Source: Ponticaulis sp.
GTDB taxonomy: Bacteria; Pseudomonadota; Alphaproteobacteria; Caulobacterales; Hyphomonadaceae
Direction: 5' to 3'
DNA length: 64,000 nucleotides
NCBI GenBank assembly: GCA_002692725.1
Contig: NZLU01000046.1
Location: forward strand, 62,001 to 126,000
The number at the start of each line of letters is the position of its first letter. Within the stretch, counting starts at the first letter, position 1. A program made the translations under genes and the position numbers. The notes below the pieces were generated by a model. The model was not told where the DNA came from, ran no database searches, and worked only from the letters and a program-made list of their open reading frames with translations. Of this stretch, positions 27,480-36,766 are shown piece after piece.

Positions 27480-28877
27480 ATGCAATTTGAGCGCGTCAAC
27501 CCAATTACTGGAGAAACTGCGAGTAGCGCAGAGGCAATGACCCCGGATCAGGCGGTAGAGATCGCCAAGAAGGCTGCCGCTGCACAGCCGGCCTGGGGCG
27601 CTATGGGGCCGAATGCTCGCCGCGCTGTGCTGAACAAAGCCGCGGACGCGCTTGAGGCGCGTAAGGACGATTTTGTCGCGGCGATGATGGGCGAAATTGG
27701 TGCGACAGCTGGTTGGGCCATGTTTAACCTCATGTTGGCCGCCGGAATGGTTCGCGAAGCAGCCGCCATGACGACACAGATCGGCGGCGAAGTGATTCCA
27801 TCAGACAAGCCGGGTTGTGTTGCGCTTGCTCTGCGTGAGCCTGTCGGCACAATTCTGGGCATTGCGCCATGGAATGCGCCGATTATTCTGGGAGTTCGCG
27901 CGATTGCCGTGCCGCTGGCATGCGGTAACTCAGTTATCCTCAAAGCGTCTGAAGTCAGCCCGCGCACTCACGCCCTCATCATCGAAGCCTTTGCTGAAGC
28001 CGGATTCCCGGATGGCGTTGTGAACGTCGTGACAAACGCGCCTGCCGACGCTGGAGAGGTCGTTGGCGCGCTGATCGATGCGCCTGCGGTGAAGCGGGTC
28101 AATTTTACAGGGTCAACCTCTGTCGGCCGCATTATCGCCAAGCGTGCTGCTGAACACCTCAAGCCTTGTTTGCTTGAGCTTGGCGGGAAAGCGCCTCTGG
28201 TTATTCTGGAAGATGCGGACCTTGATGAAGCGGTTAAAGCTGCTGCGTTCGGTGCGTATATGAACCAGGGTCAGATCTGTATGTCGACAGAGCGGATCAT
28301 CGTGGTTGATGCGATTGCTGACGCCTTTGTGGAAAAGTTTGCGGCCAAAGCGAAGTCCATGCCTTCCGGAGACCCAAGAGAAGGCAACACACCCCTTGGT
28401 GCCGTTGTTGATCAGAAGACGGTCTCTCATGTGAACAGCCTGATCGACGATGCTGTATCCAAAGGTGCGAAACTGCCTGCTGGTGGCAAAGCCGACAATG
28501 TTGTGATGCCGGCAACCATTGTGGACGGTGTTAAGAGCGACATGGCAATCTATAGCGATGAGAGTTTTGGCCCGGTTGTGGCTGTCATACGCGCCAAGGA
28601 TGAAGCCGATGCGATCCGTCTGGCCAATGACACTGAGTATGGTCTGTCTGCTGCAGTCTTCACGAAAGACACTGCGAAAGGCCTGAAGGTCGCGCGTCAG
28701 ATCAAGTCTGGTATCTGCCATGTCAACGGACCAACGGTTCATGATGAAGCGCAAATGCCATTCGGTGGTGTCGGTGCATCCGGTTATGGCCGCTTTGGCG
28801 GCAAAGCCGGTATCGATGCCTTCACTGAGCTCCGTTGGATCACAATGGAAACTGAGCCGGGCCATTACCCGATCTAA
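27480..28877 (+). CDS. Aromatic aldehyde dehydrogenase, probable vanillin dehydrogenase
   Basis: A 465-residue NAD(P)-dependent aldehyde dehydrogenase. It shows IAPWNAPIILGVRAIAVPLACGN near residue 125, FTGSTSVGRIIA near 203, LELGGKAPLVILEDADL near 225 with the general-base Glu, and the catalytic Cys in MNQGQICMSTERI near 265. MPFGGVGASGYGRFGG lies near the end. It resembles vanillin/salicylaldehyde dehydrogenases such as LigV or Vdh. Placed before ferB-ferA, it should oxidise vanillin and 4-hydroxybenzaldehyde to the acids. GGGAG precedes the ATG. The specificity comes from context and is not proven. Confidence 0.83.
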   Translation: MQFERVNPITGETASSAEAMTPDQAVEIAKKAAAAQPAWGAMGPNARRAVLNKAADALEARKDDFVAAMMGEIGATAGWAMFNLMLAAGMVREAAAMTTQIGGEVIPSDKPGCVALALREPVGTILGIAPWNAPIILGVRAIAVPLACGNSVILKASEVSPRTHALIIEAFAEAGFPDGVVNVVTNAPADAGEVVGALIDAPAVKRVNFTGSTSVGRIIAKRAAEHLKPCLLELGGKAPLVILEDADLDEAVKAAAFGAYMNQGQICMSTERIIVVDAIADAFVEKFAAKAKSMPSGDPREGNTPLGAVVDQKTVSHVNSLIDDAVSKGAKLPAGGKADNVVMPATIVDGVKSDMAIYSDESFGPVVAVIRAKDEADAIRLANDTEYGLSAAVFTKDTAKGLKVARQIKSGICHVNGPTVHDEAQMPFGGVGASGYGRFGGKAGIDAFTELRWITMETEPGHYPI

Positions 28878-28895
28878 CCACTGAAAATTCCGGGT

Positions 28896-28918
28896 TGCGC
28901 GTCTTATTGGGGCGCGCA
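28896..28918 (+). other. Hairpin between aldehyde dehydrogenase and ferB
   Basis: TGCGCG (28896-28901) and CGCGCA (28913-28918) can pair around an 11-base loop. No T-run follows, so it is not a standard terminator. It may modulate mRNA stability or expression between the two genes. The rest of the 75-base gap holds the GAAGAAG-like ribosome site of ferB. Confidence 0.4.
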
Positions 28919-28952
28919 GCCGACTATCATTGAACATAAGAAAGAGAAGAAG

Positions 28953-29789
28953 ATGTCCGCAGAGCGTGCAGAAGAAGATACCGTCGCGTGTACAGTCGAA
29001 GATGGAATTGCATGGGTGAGCTTTAATCGCCCGGAAAAACGCAATTGCATGAACCCGAAACTGAACCGTCAGATGATGCGGGTTCTCGATGATCTGGAAT
29101 TCCGGGACGATGTCGGGGTTGTTGTTCTGACGGGTGAGGGCACGGCCTGGACTGCAGGCATGGATCTGAAAGAATACTTTCGTGAGACAGAAGCGCAGGG
29201 CCTCGGTGCAACTCGTGCAGCACAGCGCGAGTCTTACGGCTGGTGGCGTCGCCTTCGCTGGTTCCAGAAGCCAACCATCGCTATGGTCAATGGCTGGTGC
29301 TTTGGCGGTGGTTACGGTCCACTGTTCTCATGTGATCTCGCCTTCTGTGCCGACGAAGCTCAGTTTGGTCTGTCCGAGATCAATTGGGGCATTCTGCCGG
29401 GTGGCGGCGCGACAAAGATTGCCGTTGAGCTGCTGAACTTCCGGAACGCCATGTATCACGCCATGATGGGCGAGAATGTGGACGGCAAAACGGCTGCTCA
29501 ATGGGGCCTCGTGAATGAGAGCCTTCCGCTCGATAAGCTGAAAGACCGCGTCACCGAAGTCGCTAAAGTTCTGCTTGAAAAGAACCCTGTGGCGCTGAAG
29601 GCAACAAAAGACGCCATCCGTCGCGTCAGTGAAATGACTTATGATAATGCAGAAGACTTCCTCGTGCGTGCGCAGGAAGCGGCAAACTCTTATGACAATG
29701 ATGGTCGTAAAGAAGGGATCAAGCAGTTCATCGACGACAAGACCTATAAGCCTGGTCTGGGAGCCTACGACAAATCCAAACAGAAATAG
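28953..29789 (+). CDS. ferB: Hydroxycinnamoyl-CoA hydratase/lyase (feruloyl-CoA to vanillin)
   Basis: A 278-residue crotonase-fold enzyme. It hydrates feruloyl-, caffeoyl- or p-coumaroyl-CoA and then cleaves it to the aldehyde and acetyl-CoA. The sequence follows Pseudomonas HCHL closely: GIAWVSFNRPEKRNCMNP, AWTAGMDLKEYFRE near residue 65, PTIAMVNGWCFGGGYGPL near 107, FGLSEINWGILPG near 138 (Glu142 in the position of the catalytic glutamate) and the end EGIKQFIDDKTYKPGL. The CoA-binding oxyanion glycine is in GMDLKEY. It lies between the aldehyde dehydrogenase and ferA, as expected for one ferulate pathway operon. Confidence 0.93.
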   Translation: MSAERAEEDTVACTVEDGIAWVSFNRPEKRNCMNPKLNRQMMRVLDDLEFRDDVGVVVLTGEGTAWTAGMDLKEYFRETEAQGLGATRAAQRESYGWWRRLRWFQKPTIAMVNGWCFGGGYGPLFSCDLAFCADEAQFGLSEINWGILPGGGATKIAVELLNFRNAMYHAMMGENVDGKTAAQWGLVNESLPLDKLKDRVTEVAKVLLEKNPVALKATKDAIRRVSEMTYDNAEDFLVRAQEAANSYDNDGRKEGIKQFIDDKTYKPGLGAYDKSKQK

Positions 29790-29853
29790 TCGGTCCCAAA
29801 AACCAAAAGCAAAACGTCTGACGATCGTCTGATCGTGAACTAGGGAAAGAGAC

Positions 29854-31953
29854 ATGTCCATAGAGTTGAACCGGCTTCTTAGTCCGAAGTCAGTGGTTAT
29901 TGTTGGTGCTTCGCCAACGCCTGGCGCGTTGGGAGCCTCCGTGCTTGCCAATCTTGAGCGTGGCGGGTTTCAGGGCGAAATCCACCTTGTGAACCCAAAG
30001 CGGGACAACATTAATGGGCGTCCGTGCGCCAATTCTATCGGCGATCTTCCCAACAATATCGACGCTGCCGTTTTGGCCATACCTCAGGCGGGCGTCATCC
30101 CCGCTCTTCGAGATCTGGCTAAAAAGAACATTGGCGGCGCGGTCATTTTTTCTGCGGGATTTGCTGAAGGCGGCGAAGATGGCCTTGCCGAGCAAGCTGA
30201 ACTGGCAGAAATCGCTGAGACAAATGGGATTGCCGTCGAAGGTCCAAACTGTCTTGGCTTTGTAAACAACAGAGACGGTGTCGCTCTGACCTTTGTTCAG
30301 ACGCCTGCCGCCACACTTGGAGACGGCGATGGTGTGGCGATCGTCTCTCAAAGTGGCGCCATGGCTGCTGTCCTCGGTGTGACACTCGCCAGCAAAGACA
30401 TTGCCGTGACCTTATCGGTTTCTACCGGAAATGAGGCCGCTACCGGTGTTCAGGACTATGTCGAATATCTGATTGATGACCCTCGGACGAAGGTCATCGC
30501 CATGATCGTCGAGCAGTTCCGAAAGCCCGCTGAGTTTCTGGAACTTGCCAAAAAGGCGCGTGCGGCAGGTAAGCCAATTGTCCTGCTTCACCCCGGCAAA
30601 AGTGAAGCGGCCCGCGAATCCGCTGCGACACATACAGGGGCGATGGCCGGTGATTATACCGTTATGCGCACCCTCGTGGAGCGTGCAGGTGTCGTGGTGG
30701 CAGACTCGCTCGAGCAATTGGGCGATCTGACAGACCTTTATTATCGTGCTCCGGCGTTCGATGAGCGTGGTACAGTCATCCTGACTGAATCTGGCGCGTT
30801 TAAAGCGATCTCTCTCGACCTTGCAGAAGATGTTAGCCTGGGTCTTCCGGCCATGTCGGACGACGATTCACCTGCCATGCGTGAAGCGCTTCCGGACTTC
30901 GTCCCGGTCAGCAATCCGGTCGATTTGACAGCACAGGCGCTGGTCGATCCGAGTCTTTACAAACGCAGTATTGCGGCTTTGCTCGGTGATGATCGGGTCG
31001 GGGCAGTTCTGCTCGGCATTATTCAAACAGATGCCAACACAGCTACAGCAAAGCTTCCGCACATCATTGAAGCTGTGTCAGAAATCAAGCCGGATAAGCC
31101 AGTTGTTTATGCCGGACTTGATGAGGGCGCTGAAGTACCGGAAAGCTTTATAACTCAGCTGAGAGAATTGGGAGTCTCCTGCTATCCTACGGCAGAGCGA
31201 GCGATTGCCTCTATGGCAAAAATGACGACGGCGGCGGCCAGAGCGTCCAGTGTTGCAGAGACGTCGGCCAATGTGACTGTCACACTTCCGGAAAAGGGTG
31301 GCGTGGTCCCTGAGTATCTCGCCAAGGATATACTGCGGTCTGCAGGCCTGACCTTCCCGGACGGTAAGCTGGCGACTTCGAAGGAAGAGGCTGTTGCCGC
31401 TGCGAACTCTCTTGGCTTTCCTGTCGTGATGAAAGCTCAATCGGCCGCGCTGTCCCACAAGAGCGATGCTGGCGGTGTTATTCTGAACCTCAATAGCGAC
31501 GATGCGGTCGCTGAGGCCTTTGAAACCATGTATCAAAATATTGAGCGTTATTCCCCAGGCATGAAGCTGGATGGCGTTCTCATCGAGACGATGAGCACAA
31601 AAGGCGTGGAACTGATCCTGGGTGCGAAACGCGACCCACAATGGGGACCGGTCATCCTGATTGGGTTCGGCGGTGTTCAGGCCGAAGTCATTAAGGATTT
31701 TCGTATCCTGCCTTCGGATCTCTCGACCGCCGAGATTGAGGCAGAGATTCTCTTGTTAAAAGGAGCTGCTCTGCTCACAGGGTTTCGCGGTTCCAAACCA
31801 GTGGACCTTGAGCCGGTCGTTTCAGCCATTGCGGCTATGTCTGCTCTGATGCGATCTGAGCCACGTATTCGCGAAATCGATCTCAACCCGGTTATTGCCC
31901 GACCAAAAGGCGAGGGCTTTGACGCGCTGGATGCGCTCATTCTTGTAGATTAA
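29854..31953 (+). CDS. ferA: ADP-forming acyl-CoA synthetase, probable feruloyl-CoA synthetase
   Basis: A 699-residue protein of the ADP-forming acetyl-CoA synthetase superfamily. Order of parts: a CoA-binding domain (residues ~8-135, VVIVGASPTPGALG), succinyl-CoA-synthetase-like domains with the phospho-histidine in ATHTGAMAG (His260), and a C-terminal ATP-grasp domain (from ~480: VPEYLAKDILRSAGLTFP, VVMKAQSAALSHKSDAGGV). FerA of Sphingobium SYK-6 is of this type, unlike the AMP-forming Fcs of pseudomonads. The placement right after ferB supports activation of ferulate or p-coumarate. GGGAAAGAG precedes the ATG. Confidence 0.88.
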   Translation: MSIELNRLLSPKSVVIVGASPTPGALGASVLANLERGGFQGEIHLVNPKRDNINGRPCANSIGDLPNNIDAAVLAIPQAGVIPALRDLAKKNIGGAVIFSAGFAEGGEDGLAEQAELAEIAETNGIAVEGPNCLGFVNNRDGVALTFVQTPAATLGDGDGVAIVSQSGAMAAVLGVTLASKDIAVTLSVSTGNEAATGVQDYVEYLIDDPRTKVIAMIVEQFRKPAEFLELAKKARAAGKPIVLLHPGKSEAARESAATHTGAMAGDYTVMRTLVERAGVVVADSLEQLGDLTDLYYRAPAFDERGTVILTESGAFKAISLDLAEDVSLGLPAMSDDDSPAMREALPDFVPVSNPVDLTAQALVDPSLYKRSIAALLGDDRVGAVLLGIIQTDANTATAKLPHIIEAVSEIKPDKPVVYAGLDEGAEVPESFITQLRELGVSCYPTAERAIASMAKMTTAAARASSVAETSANVTVTLPEKGGVVPEYLAKDILRSAGLTFPDGKLATSKEEAVAAANSLGFPVVMKAQSAALSHKSDAGGVILNLNSDDAVAEAFETMYQNIERYSPGMKLDGVLIETMSTKGVELILGAKRDPQWGPVILIGFGGVQAEVIKDFRILPSDLSTAEIEAEILLLKGAALLTGFRGSKPVDLEPVVSAIAAMSALMRSEPRIREIDLNPVIARPKGEGFDALDALILVD

Positions 31954-32001
31954 AGTGAACGGCAAAACGCGCGTTTAAAGCCGTGCCTGGGAGGAAGTAA
32001 T

Positions 32002-33309
32002 ATGACAGAACGCCCTGCTGATATTCTCGCAACCGAGCGGATGAGCATGGCACAGATCGTTGTTATCGCGCTCTGTGTCCTGCTCAACGCCATCGATGGC
32101 TTCGACGTTCTGTCGATCAGTTTTGCTTCCCCTGGGATATCCGCCGAATGGGGGATATCGCGAGGTGCGCTGGGCATTGTTCTGTCCATGGAATTGATTG
32201 GCATGGCGGTCGGATCGATTCTGTTAGGGCAGGTCGCAGATCGGGTAGGGCGTCGCCCAGTGATCATTGGCTGCCTGCTCATCATGGCGTCAGGCATGTA
32301 CCTCGCTTCGACAGCAAACGGTATTGAGATCCTTTCGGCGTTCCGGCTTTTCACAGGGCTTGGAATTGGCGGCATGCTCGCCTGTACCAATGCGATGGTG
32401 GCAGAATACTCCAATGACAAGTATCGCAGCCTCAACGTTACCCTCATGGCAGCAGGGTATCCGATCGGTGCGATTGTCGGCGGGGCGATCGCGTCTCAAT
32501 TACTTGTGCATTTTGATTGGCGGGCGGTTTTCCTCTTCGGATGTGCATTCACAATCTGCCTGCTTCCGGCCGTTTATTTCCTGATGCCGGAATCGGTATC
32601 AAATATCGCCAGCCGTCGACCGGAGAATGCGCTTGAGAAGGTTAATTCCATTCTGGTCAAGCTGGGGCACAATGTCGTTGCGGCGCTGCCTGAGCCAAAC
32701 AAGGCGTCGGGCGGTGTCGGTATCTCGAGACTGTTCGGACCGGATCTGTTCAAGATTACGCTTGTTCTGACGCTCGCTTATTTCGCGCACATCATGACCT
32801 TCTACTACATCCTTAAATGGATCCCGAAACTTGTCGTCGATATGGGATTTGTCGCCTCAGAAGCCGGGAATGTTCTGGTGTGGGCGAATGTTGGCGGCGC
32901 GATCGGTGGCGTGCTGCTAGGTGTTCTGACCCGAAAGTTCGATGTCCGTTGGCTCACCATTGGTATTCTCGTCTTCTCCTTCCTGCTGGTCACTTTGTTT
33001 GGGCGTGGTCAGGCCGATCTTCAGGGCTTGTCGATTGCGTCTGCAGCGGCTGGTTTCTTCACCAATGCCGGTGTGGTTGGATTATACGCCCTGTTGGCAG
33101 CTTATTTCCCCGCAAACGTTCGCGCAGGCGGCACAGGTTTTGTGATTGGCGTTGGTCGAGGTGGGGCGGCCCTTGGGCCAATCATCGCCGGTTATCTGTT
33201 TGAGACGGGTCAGGGCCTTCAGCTTGTGAGTATACTCATGGCTATGGGGTCAATCATCGCCTTGATTGCTCTGCTCTTCCTTGGGTCAAAGTCACGCGCG
33301 ACAAGCTGA
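32002..33309 (+). CDS. MFS aromatic acid:H+ symporter (AAHS family)
   Basis: A 435-residue, twelve-helix permease of the PcaK/VanK type. The first helix carries the AAHS signature NAIDGFDVLSISF, followed by GRRPVIIGC after helix 2-3, and RLFTGLGIGGMLACTNAMVAEY near residue 110. GGAGG lies before the ATG. It follows ferA by 48 bases and probably completes the ferulate operon by importing hydroxycinnamates, vanillate or protocatechuate. The substrate is inferred from context. Confidence 0.85.
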   Translation: MTERPADILATERMSMAQIVVIALCVLLNAIDGFDVLSISFASPGISAEWGISRGALGIVLSMELIGMAVGSILLGQVADRVGRRPVIIGCLLIMASGMYLASTANGIEILSAFRLFTGLGIGGMLACTNAMVAEYSNDKYRSLNVTLMAAGYPIGAIVGGAIASQLLVHFDWRAVFLFGCAFTICLLPAVYFLMPESVSNIASRRPENALEKVNSILVKLGHNVVAALPEPNKASGGVGISRLFGPDLFKITLVLTLAYFAHIMTFYYILKWIPKLVVDMGFVASEAGNVLVWANVGGAIGGVLLGVLTRKFDVRWLTIGILVFSFLLVTLFGRGQADLQGLSIASAAAGFFTNAGVVGLYALLAAYFPANVRAGGTGFVIGVGRGGAALGPIIAGYLFETGQGLQLVSILMAMGSIIALIALLFLGSKSRATS

Positions 33310-33339
33310 TCGGTCACATATTGAAGGTTTTTAAAGGCG

Positions 33340-33359
33340 TGAGCTATAGTTTCAGCTCA
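33340..33359. promoter_or_regulatory. Inverted repeat upstream of the lacI-type gene
   Basis: TGAGCT (33340-33345) and AGCTCA (33354-33359) form a perfect six-base dyad with eight-base spacing, 17 bases before the regulator ATG. It does not match the TGnAAGCGyTTnCA motif, so it may be a site for another regulator, or chance. Confidence 0.3.
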
Positions 33360-33376
33360 TTGGCCGAAAGAACCTC

Positions 33377-34381
33377 ATGAAACAGACGCTCAGCAAACAA
33401 GCCCGACTTGATGATGTCGCCCGCCTCGCGGGCGTCTCCTCTGCCACCGTTTCGCGATTTTTCAACAATCCAGACGTGGTTGCGGCCGCAACAGCAGAAC
33501 GCATTCGGACGGCCGTTGATCAGATTGGCTATGTCCCAAATCTGCTTGCCGGAGGTCTTGCCACCAACCGCAGCCGTCTCGTCGCCGCACTCGTTCCGCA
33601 TCTGACAAATTCGATCTTCGCAGAGACCGTTGAGGCGATGGTGGGTGAGTTGTCAGCCGAAGGGTACACCGTCATGCTGGGTGTGACGGGTCTGATCGAT
33701 CAGACGCTGGACGCACAAATCCAGAATGCGCTGGCGCGCCGCGCTGACACCATCATCATAACTGGCATTGTGACCGATGATGAGGTGCGCAATCGCCTCA
33801 AACGGTCAAATGCGACGATCATCGAAACCTGGGGGCTTCCAGAATATCCGATCGATGTCGCTATTGGCTTTAGCCATGAGGATGTTGGGGTGGAAATCGC
33901 CCGTTTCATAAATACGCGGGGATATCAGAGGCCTCATCTTCTAAGTGCGCGGTCGAAGCGGGCTATGATCCGAAGAGACAGTTTGTGTCGGGAATGGTCA
34001 AAATTCAGCAATAACGAGCCAACTGAAACCTTGCTTGATATCCCGGTACATTTCGGACGCGCGCGTGGTGCATTTGCGGAAATACGCCGCCTCGACCCGA
34101 TGCCGGATATTGTCGTATGTGGATCGGACTCGCTCGCGCAAGGGATTATTGTTGAAGCCAAGTCAGTTGGCTTGCGCGTTCCGGACGACCTCGCGGTAAT
34201 TGGATTCGGAAATTCCATGATTGCTGGGGAAATGAGGCCGACAATTACCTCGGTTGAGATTGATGGCGCACGAATTGCCCGTGTGACGGCTGAAGTCATG
34301 AAAAAGCGCGCGACAGGTCAGTCTCAAGACGAAAACAAAATCGATATCGGATTTCGGATTGTCGCCCGCGAAAGTGCCTGA
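33377..34381 (+). CDS. LacI-family transcriptional regulator
   Basis: A 334-residue repressor. The N-terminal helix-turn-helix and hinge are textbook: RLDDVARLAGVSSATVSRFFNNPDVVAAATAERIRTAVDQIGYVPNLLAGGL in sequence (residues 10-62), which predicts recognition of a palindrome with central CG. The remainder is a periplasmic-binding-protein-like sensor (LVAALVPHLTNSIFAETVEAM, later MPDIVVCGSDSLAQGIIVEAKSVGL). It is a natural candidate to bind the LacI-type operators at 20869, 22343, 25374 and 41389. Its effector is unknown. Its stop is five bases from the stop of the convergent OmpA gene. Confidence 0.88.
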   Translation: MKQTLSKQARLDDVARLAGVSSATVSRFFNNPDVVAAATAERIRTAVDQIGYVPNLLAGGLATNRSRLVAALVPHLTNSIFAETVEAMVGELSAEGYTVMLGVTGLIDQTLDAQIQNALARRADTIIITGIVTDDEVRNRLKRSNATIIETWGLPEYPIDVAIGFSHEDVGVEIARFINTRGYQRPHLLSARSKRAMIRRDSLCREWSKFSNNEPTETLLDIPVHFGRARGAFAEIRRLDPMPDIVVCGSDSLAQGIIVEAKSVGLRVPDDLAVIGFGNSMIAGEMRPTITSVEIDGARIARVTAEVMKKRATGQSQDENKIDIGFRIVARESA

Positions 34382-34386
34382 GACCG

Positions 34387-35184
34387 TTAGTCGCCAGACT
34401 GAATGATCTCAATATCCACCCTGCGGCGAGAGGCGATCGGCAATCCATCCGCCCCTTCCTGGTCAGGGGCTTCATCAGTTTCGCTCTCCCATTGAACGGT
34501 CATCAAGTCATCTGAAACGCCCAGACGCTTTAGCGTGAATGCGATTTTCTCCGCTCGCTTTTGTGCCATGTCTGCATCTTCCACAATGGGATAGTCGGAG
34601 ATGGCGTGTTCGGTCAGATCGGCATATCCGGTGATGATGATTTCTGCCGGATTGGTTCCTCTGATCCACTGGATTGTCTGATCAACGTAGTAATCCCCAT
34701 GCTGATAGGTGACGAAATCATCATTGAAATTGAACAGGATTGAGAACGTCCGATCAGAGAATGGTGGTTCGGGTGGTACACGCTCAACCGACAAAGGCAC
34801 TGTGTTGGTTTCCGGCAGGACGAATGGTCGTCCAGGATAGCCTTCGGCAGGAAGCATAAAGCGTGTACAGGGTTTCTCCTGTAGGATTGAGACGCTCACC
34901 GGAGCGAGTACCACGCCTCCACAGGCATTATCTTGTTCGTCTGAGACTTTACCTTCGACCAGAACGCCGTAGTTCCAGTCCGGTTTGCTGGTCGCTTTCG
35001 AGACGTCATATCGCTGCGCTGTACCTGGATTGTCGGTCAGCCAACAGCCCGACTTTTTGCCGGCATCAGCATCTCGATAAATCGGGCATGAGACGAACGA
35101 AACCACATTCGATTCAGCAATCGCCGTCGCAGGAAATGTCAGCGAAATGAACGCAAGCGGCATGTTTGAAAAGAGCCGTCTCAT
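34387..35184 (-). CDS. OmpA-domain exported protein
   Basis: A 265-residue protein with a signal peptide (MRRLFSNMPLAFISLTFPATAIA). A C-terminal OmpA-like peptidoglycan-binding domain spans residues ~145-262: FSILFNFNDDFV, EIIITGYADLTEH, AQKRAEKIAFTLKRLGV and the end SRRRVDIEI. The N-terminal ~120 residues contain four cysteines (SCPIYRDADAGKKSGCW, NACGG, KPCTR), probably as disulfides. The family of this part is not recognised. ATG overlaps the cytochrome stop (ATGA), so the two are coupled and may work together at the outer membrane or cell wall. Confidence 0.75.
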   Translation of the reverse strand: MRRLFSNMPLAFISLTFPATAIAESNVVSFVSCPIYRDADAGKKSGCWLTDNPGTAQRYDVSKATSKPDWNYGVLVEGKVSDEQDNACGGVVLAPVSVSILQEKPCTRFMLPAEGYPGRPFVLPETNTVPLSVERVPPEPPFSDRTFSILFNFNDDFVTYQHGDYYVDQTIQWIRGTNPAEIIITGYADLTEHAISDYPIVEDADMAQKRAEKIAFTLKRLGVSDDLMTVQWESETDEAPDQEGADGLPIASRRRVDIEIIQSGD

Positions 35185-36710
35185 AGCGCACTCATCAGAT
35201 TGATGAGGTCGGTTTTTTCCTGCTCCGAATATCCGATATTGTATCGGCGATCATAAAACTCGACGACCTCTTGGAGCGTCTCGGAGGACCCGTTCGAAAA
35301 GAATGGCGCACGGGCCGACAAGCCCCGCATGGATTGCAATGTTATCTTGCCGACATCAGCACATTTGCCGGTAGACAGAGCAAAGCCCGGGTCTTGCGTG
35401 AAAAACTCCCGCCCATAATGAGGATGCGGCTCGTCAAGGCAGGTGATGCGAAACAAGGGAAGCTCGGGTGCCGGGTCAGCAAAGGGGAGAACCGTGGTTC
35501 CAAGGTCGACCTGACCAGGCGCCACGTCATTGCCCATCTGACGCATATTGTGACAGAAGGCGCAGCCATTACGAACCGGATTTCCAAACCCGATGGGCGA
35601 GTTTATCCCGGCGGAATCCGAAATGAGGAAGGTTCTGTCCCGGAATATCCGAGCGCCGCGCGCCACAGATTCCCGCCATGCCGTTGCCTCTGGCCCGATG
35701 GCGGTCTTTTCGGCCTCGGTCATGGTCTCCCAGGCTTCAAACTCGCTCCAGACCGCACGTCCGATGCTTCCGAGCTGGCCTGCCTCTGACGTGGCTAAAA
35801 GATCAGGACCGCCACCCGCGTCCAGATCATCGAGCGATCCTCCGACGGCGTCGACTTGCTGGGCTGCGTAAACCCGAAGCAGGAAGTCCTCGATCTGGGC
35901 CTCTGCGTCCGACCAGAAATCGGTTTCGAACTCCAGATGCGAATGGGCGGCGTCATTCATCTGATCCTTCAGGGTCGATGCGCGGCCATCTGCCAGAAGA
36001 TTGCCGGACAAGAGCACATTGGTTTCCGGATCGCGCGGCAGTCCCAGCCCTTGTTTCGGATCATATTCAAATCCGACGGCCAGAAGATACTTCATATTCG
36101 CTGCCGGTCGGGGCCGACGATAGACTGAAATTTTGCCCGCATCCGGGCCGAATTCTGGCCCTGAATTGCAGCCATTCGGATCATTCACCACTTCGATTTT
36201 GAAGTCAGGTGCGCGCTCGGGAAAGTCGAGAAATGGCTTCGGCGGCCAAGGGCGCTCAATCCGGAAGAGACCGCGTTCCAGAAGAAGGCGATGGGATTTA
36301 GGGTCATCTTGCGGAAGGATCGGGCAGTCCGACCCGTCGACTGCTGCAAAAAGCGGATCTTGTCCGTTTGTCGCTTCCCATCGCGATTGAATGGTTTCGG
36401 TCGACAATGACATGGCATCAGATGGCTGATGACAGGTAATGCAGGCGCGTCCTGCCGGTCCGTATGGCTCGAAAAAGGGATGTCCATTGGTGTCGATTTC
36501 GCCGCCAGTCAGCTGAATACGCAACTGGCCGGAGGCATTTGAATAATCGAGTATTTCAGGAAAAACTCGGCCATCCCCAGGCGACCACCAACGTTCATCC
36601 AGCTGGGTTTCAACCTCACTGTCATCCGCTTTCGCACTCACGAAAACGACTGCCGTAACTACGGCAAGGGATACAAAGACAGAAAGACCAAACAAGCGCA
36701 TGAGTACCAT
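35181..36710 (-). CDS. Exported di-heme cytochrome c of the peroxidase/MauG superfamily
   Basis: A ~509-residue protein with an N-terminal membrane or signal helix (MRLFGLSVFVSLAVVTAVVFVSA). Two heme-attachment motifs are present: CITCH (about residue 90) and CAFCH (about residue 383). The C-terminus MRGLSARAPFFSNGSSETLQEVVEFYD resembles di-heme cytochrome c peroxidases, but the stretch that usually reads PYFHDG here reads PFFSNG. Roughly 290 residues separate the two heme motifs, longer than in classical CcpA, with extra cysteines (DCPIL, NGCNSG, ITCLDE). Electron acceptor and substrate are unknown. Start ATG 36710 is preferred over TTG 36749. It lies between the TonB receptor and the OmpA gene in one operon. 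Confidence 0.75.
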   Translation of the reverse strand: MVLMRLFGLSVFVSLAVVTAVVFVSAKADDSEVETQLDERWWSPGDGRVFPEILDYSNASGQLRIQLTGGEIDTNGHPFFEPYGPAGRACITCHQPSDAMSLSTETIQSRWEATNGQDPLFAAVDGSDCPILPQDDPKSHRLLLERGLFRIERPWPPKPFLDFPERAPDFKIEVVNDPNGCNSGPEFGPDAGKISVYRRPRPAANMKYLLAVGFEYDPKQGLGLPRDPETNVLLSGNLLADGRASTLKDQMNDAAHSHLEFETDFWSDAEAQIEDFLLRVYAAQQVDAVGGSLDDLDAGGGPDLLATSEAGQLGSIGRAVWSEFEAWETMTEAEKTAIGPEATAWRESVARGARIFRDRTFLISDSAGINSPIGFGNPVRNGCAFCHNMRQMGNDVAPGQVDLGTTVLPFADPAPELPLFRITCLDEPHPHYGREFFTQDPGFALSTGKCADVGKITLQSMRGLSARAPFFSNGSSETLQEVVEFYDRRYNIGYSEQEKTDLINLMSAL

Positions 36711-36766
36711 CACAAAAGTGTACTGGCTGCCCCGGTGAAGAGGCAGCAAGTTTTAGAGTAGGTCAC

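Noticed and set aside
29820..29829. GACGATCGTC palindrome between ferB and ferA
   Set aside because: A ten-base palindrome without a partner elsewhere; too short to claim a site.
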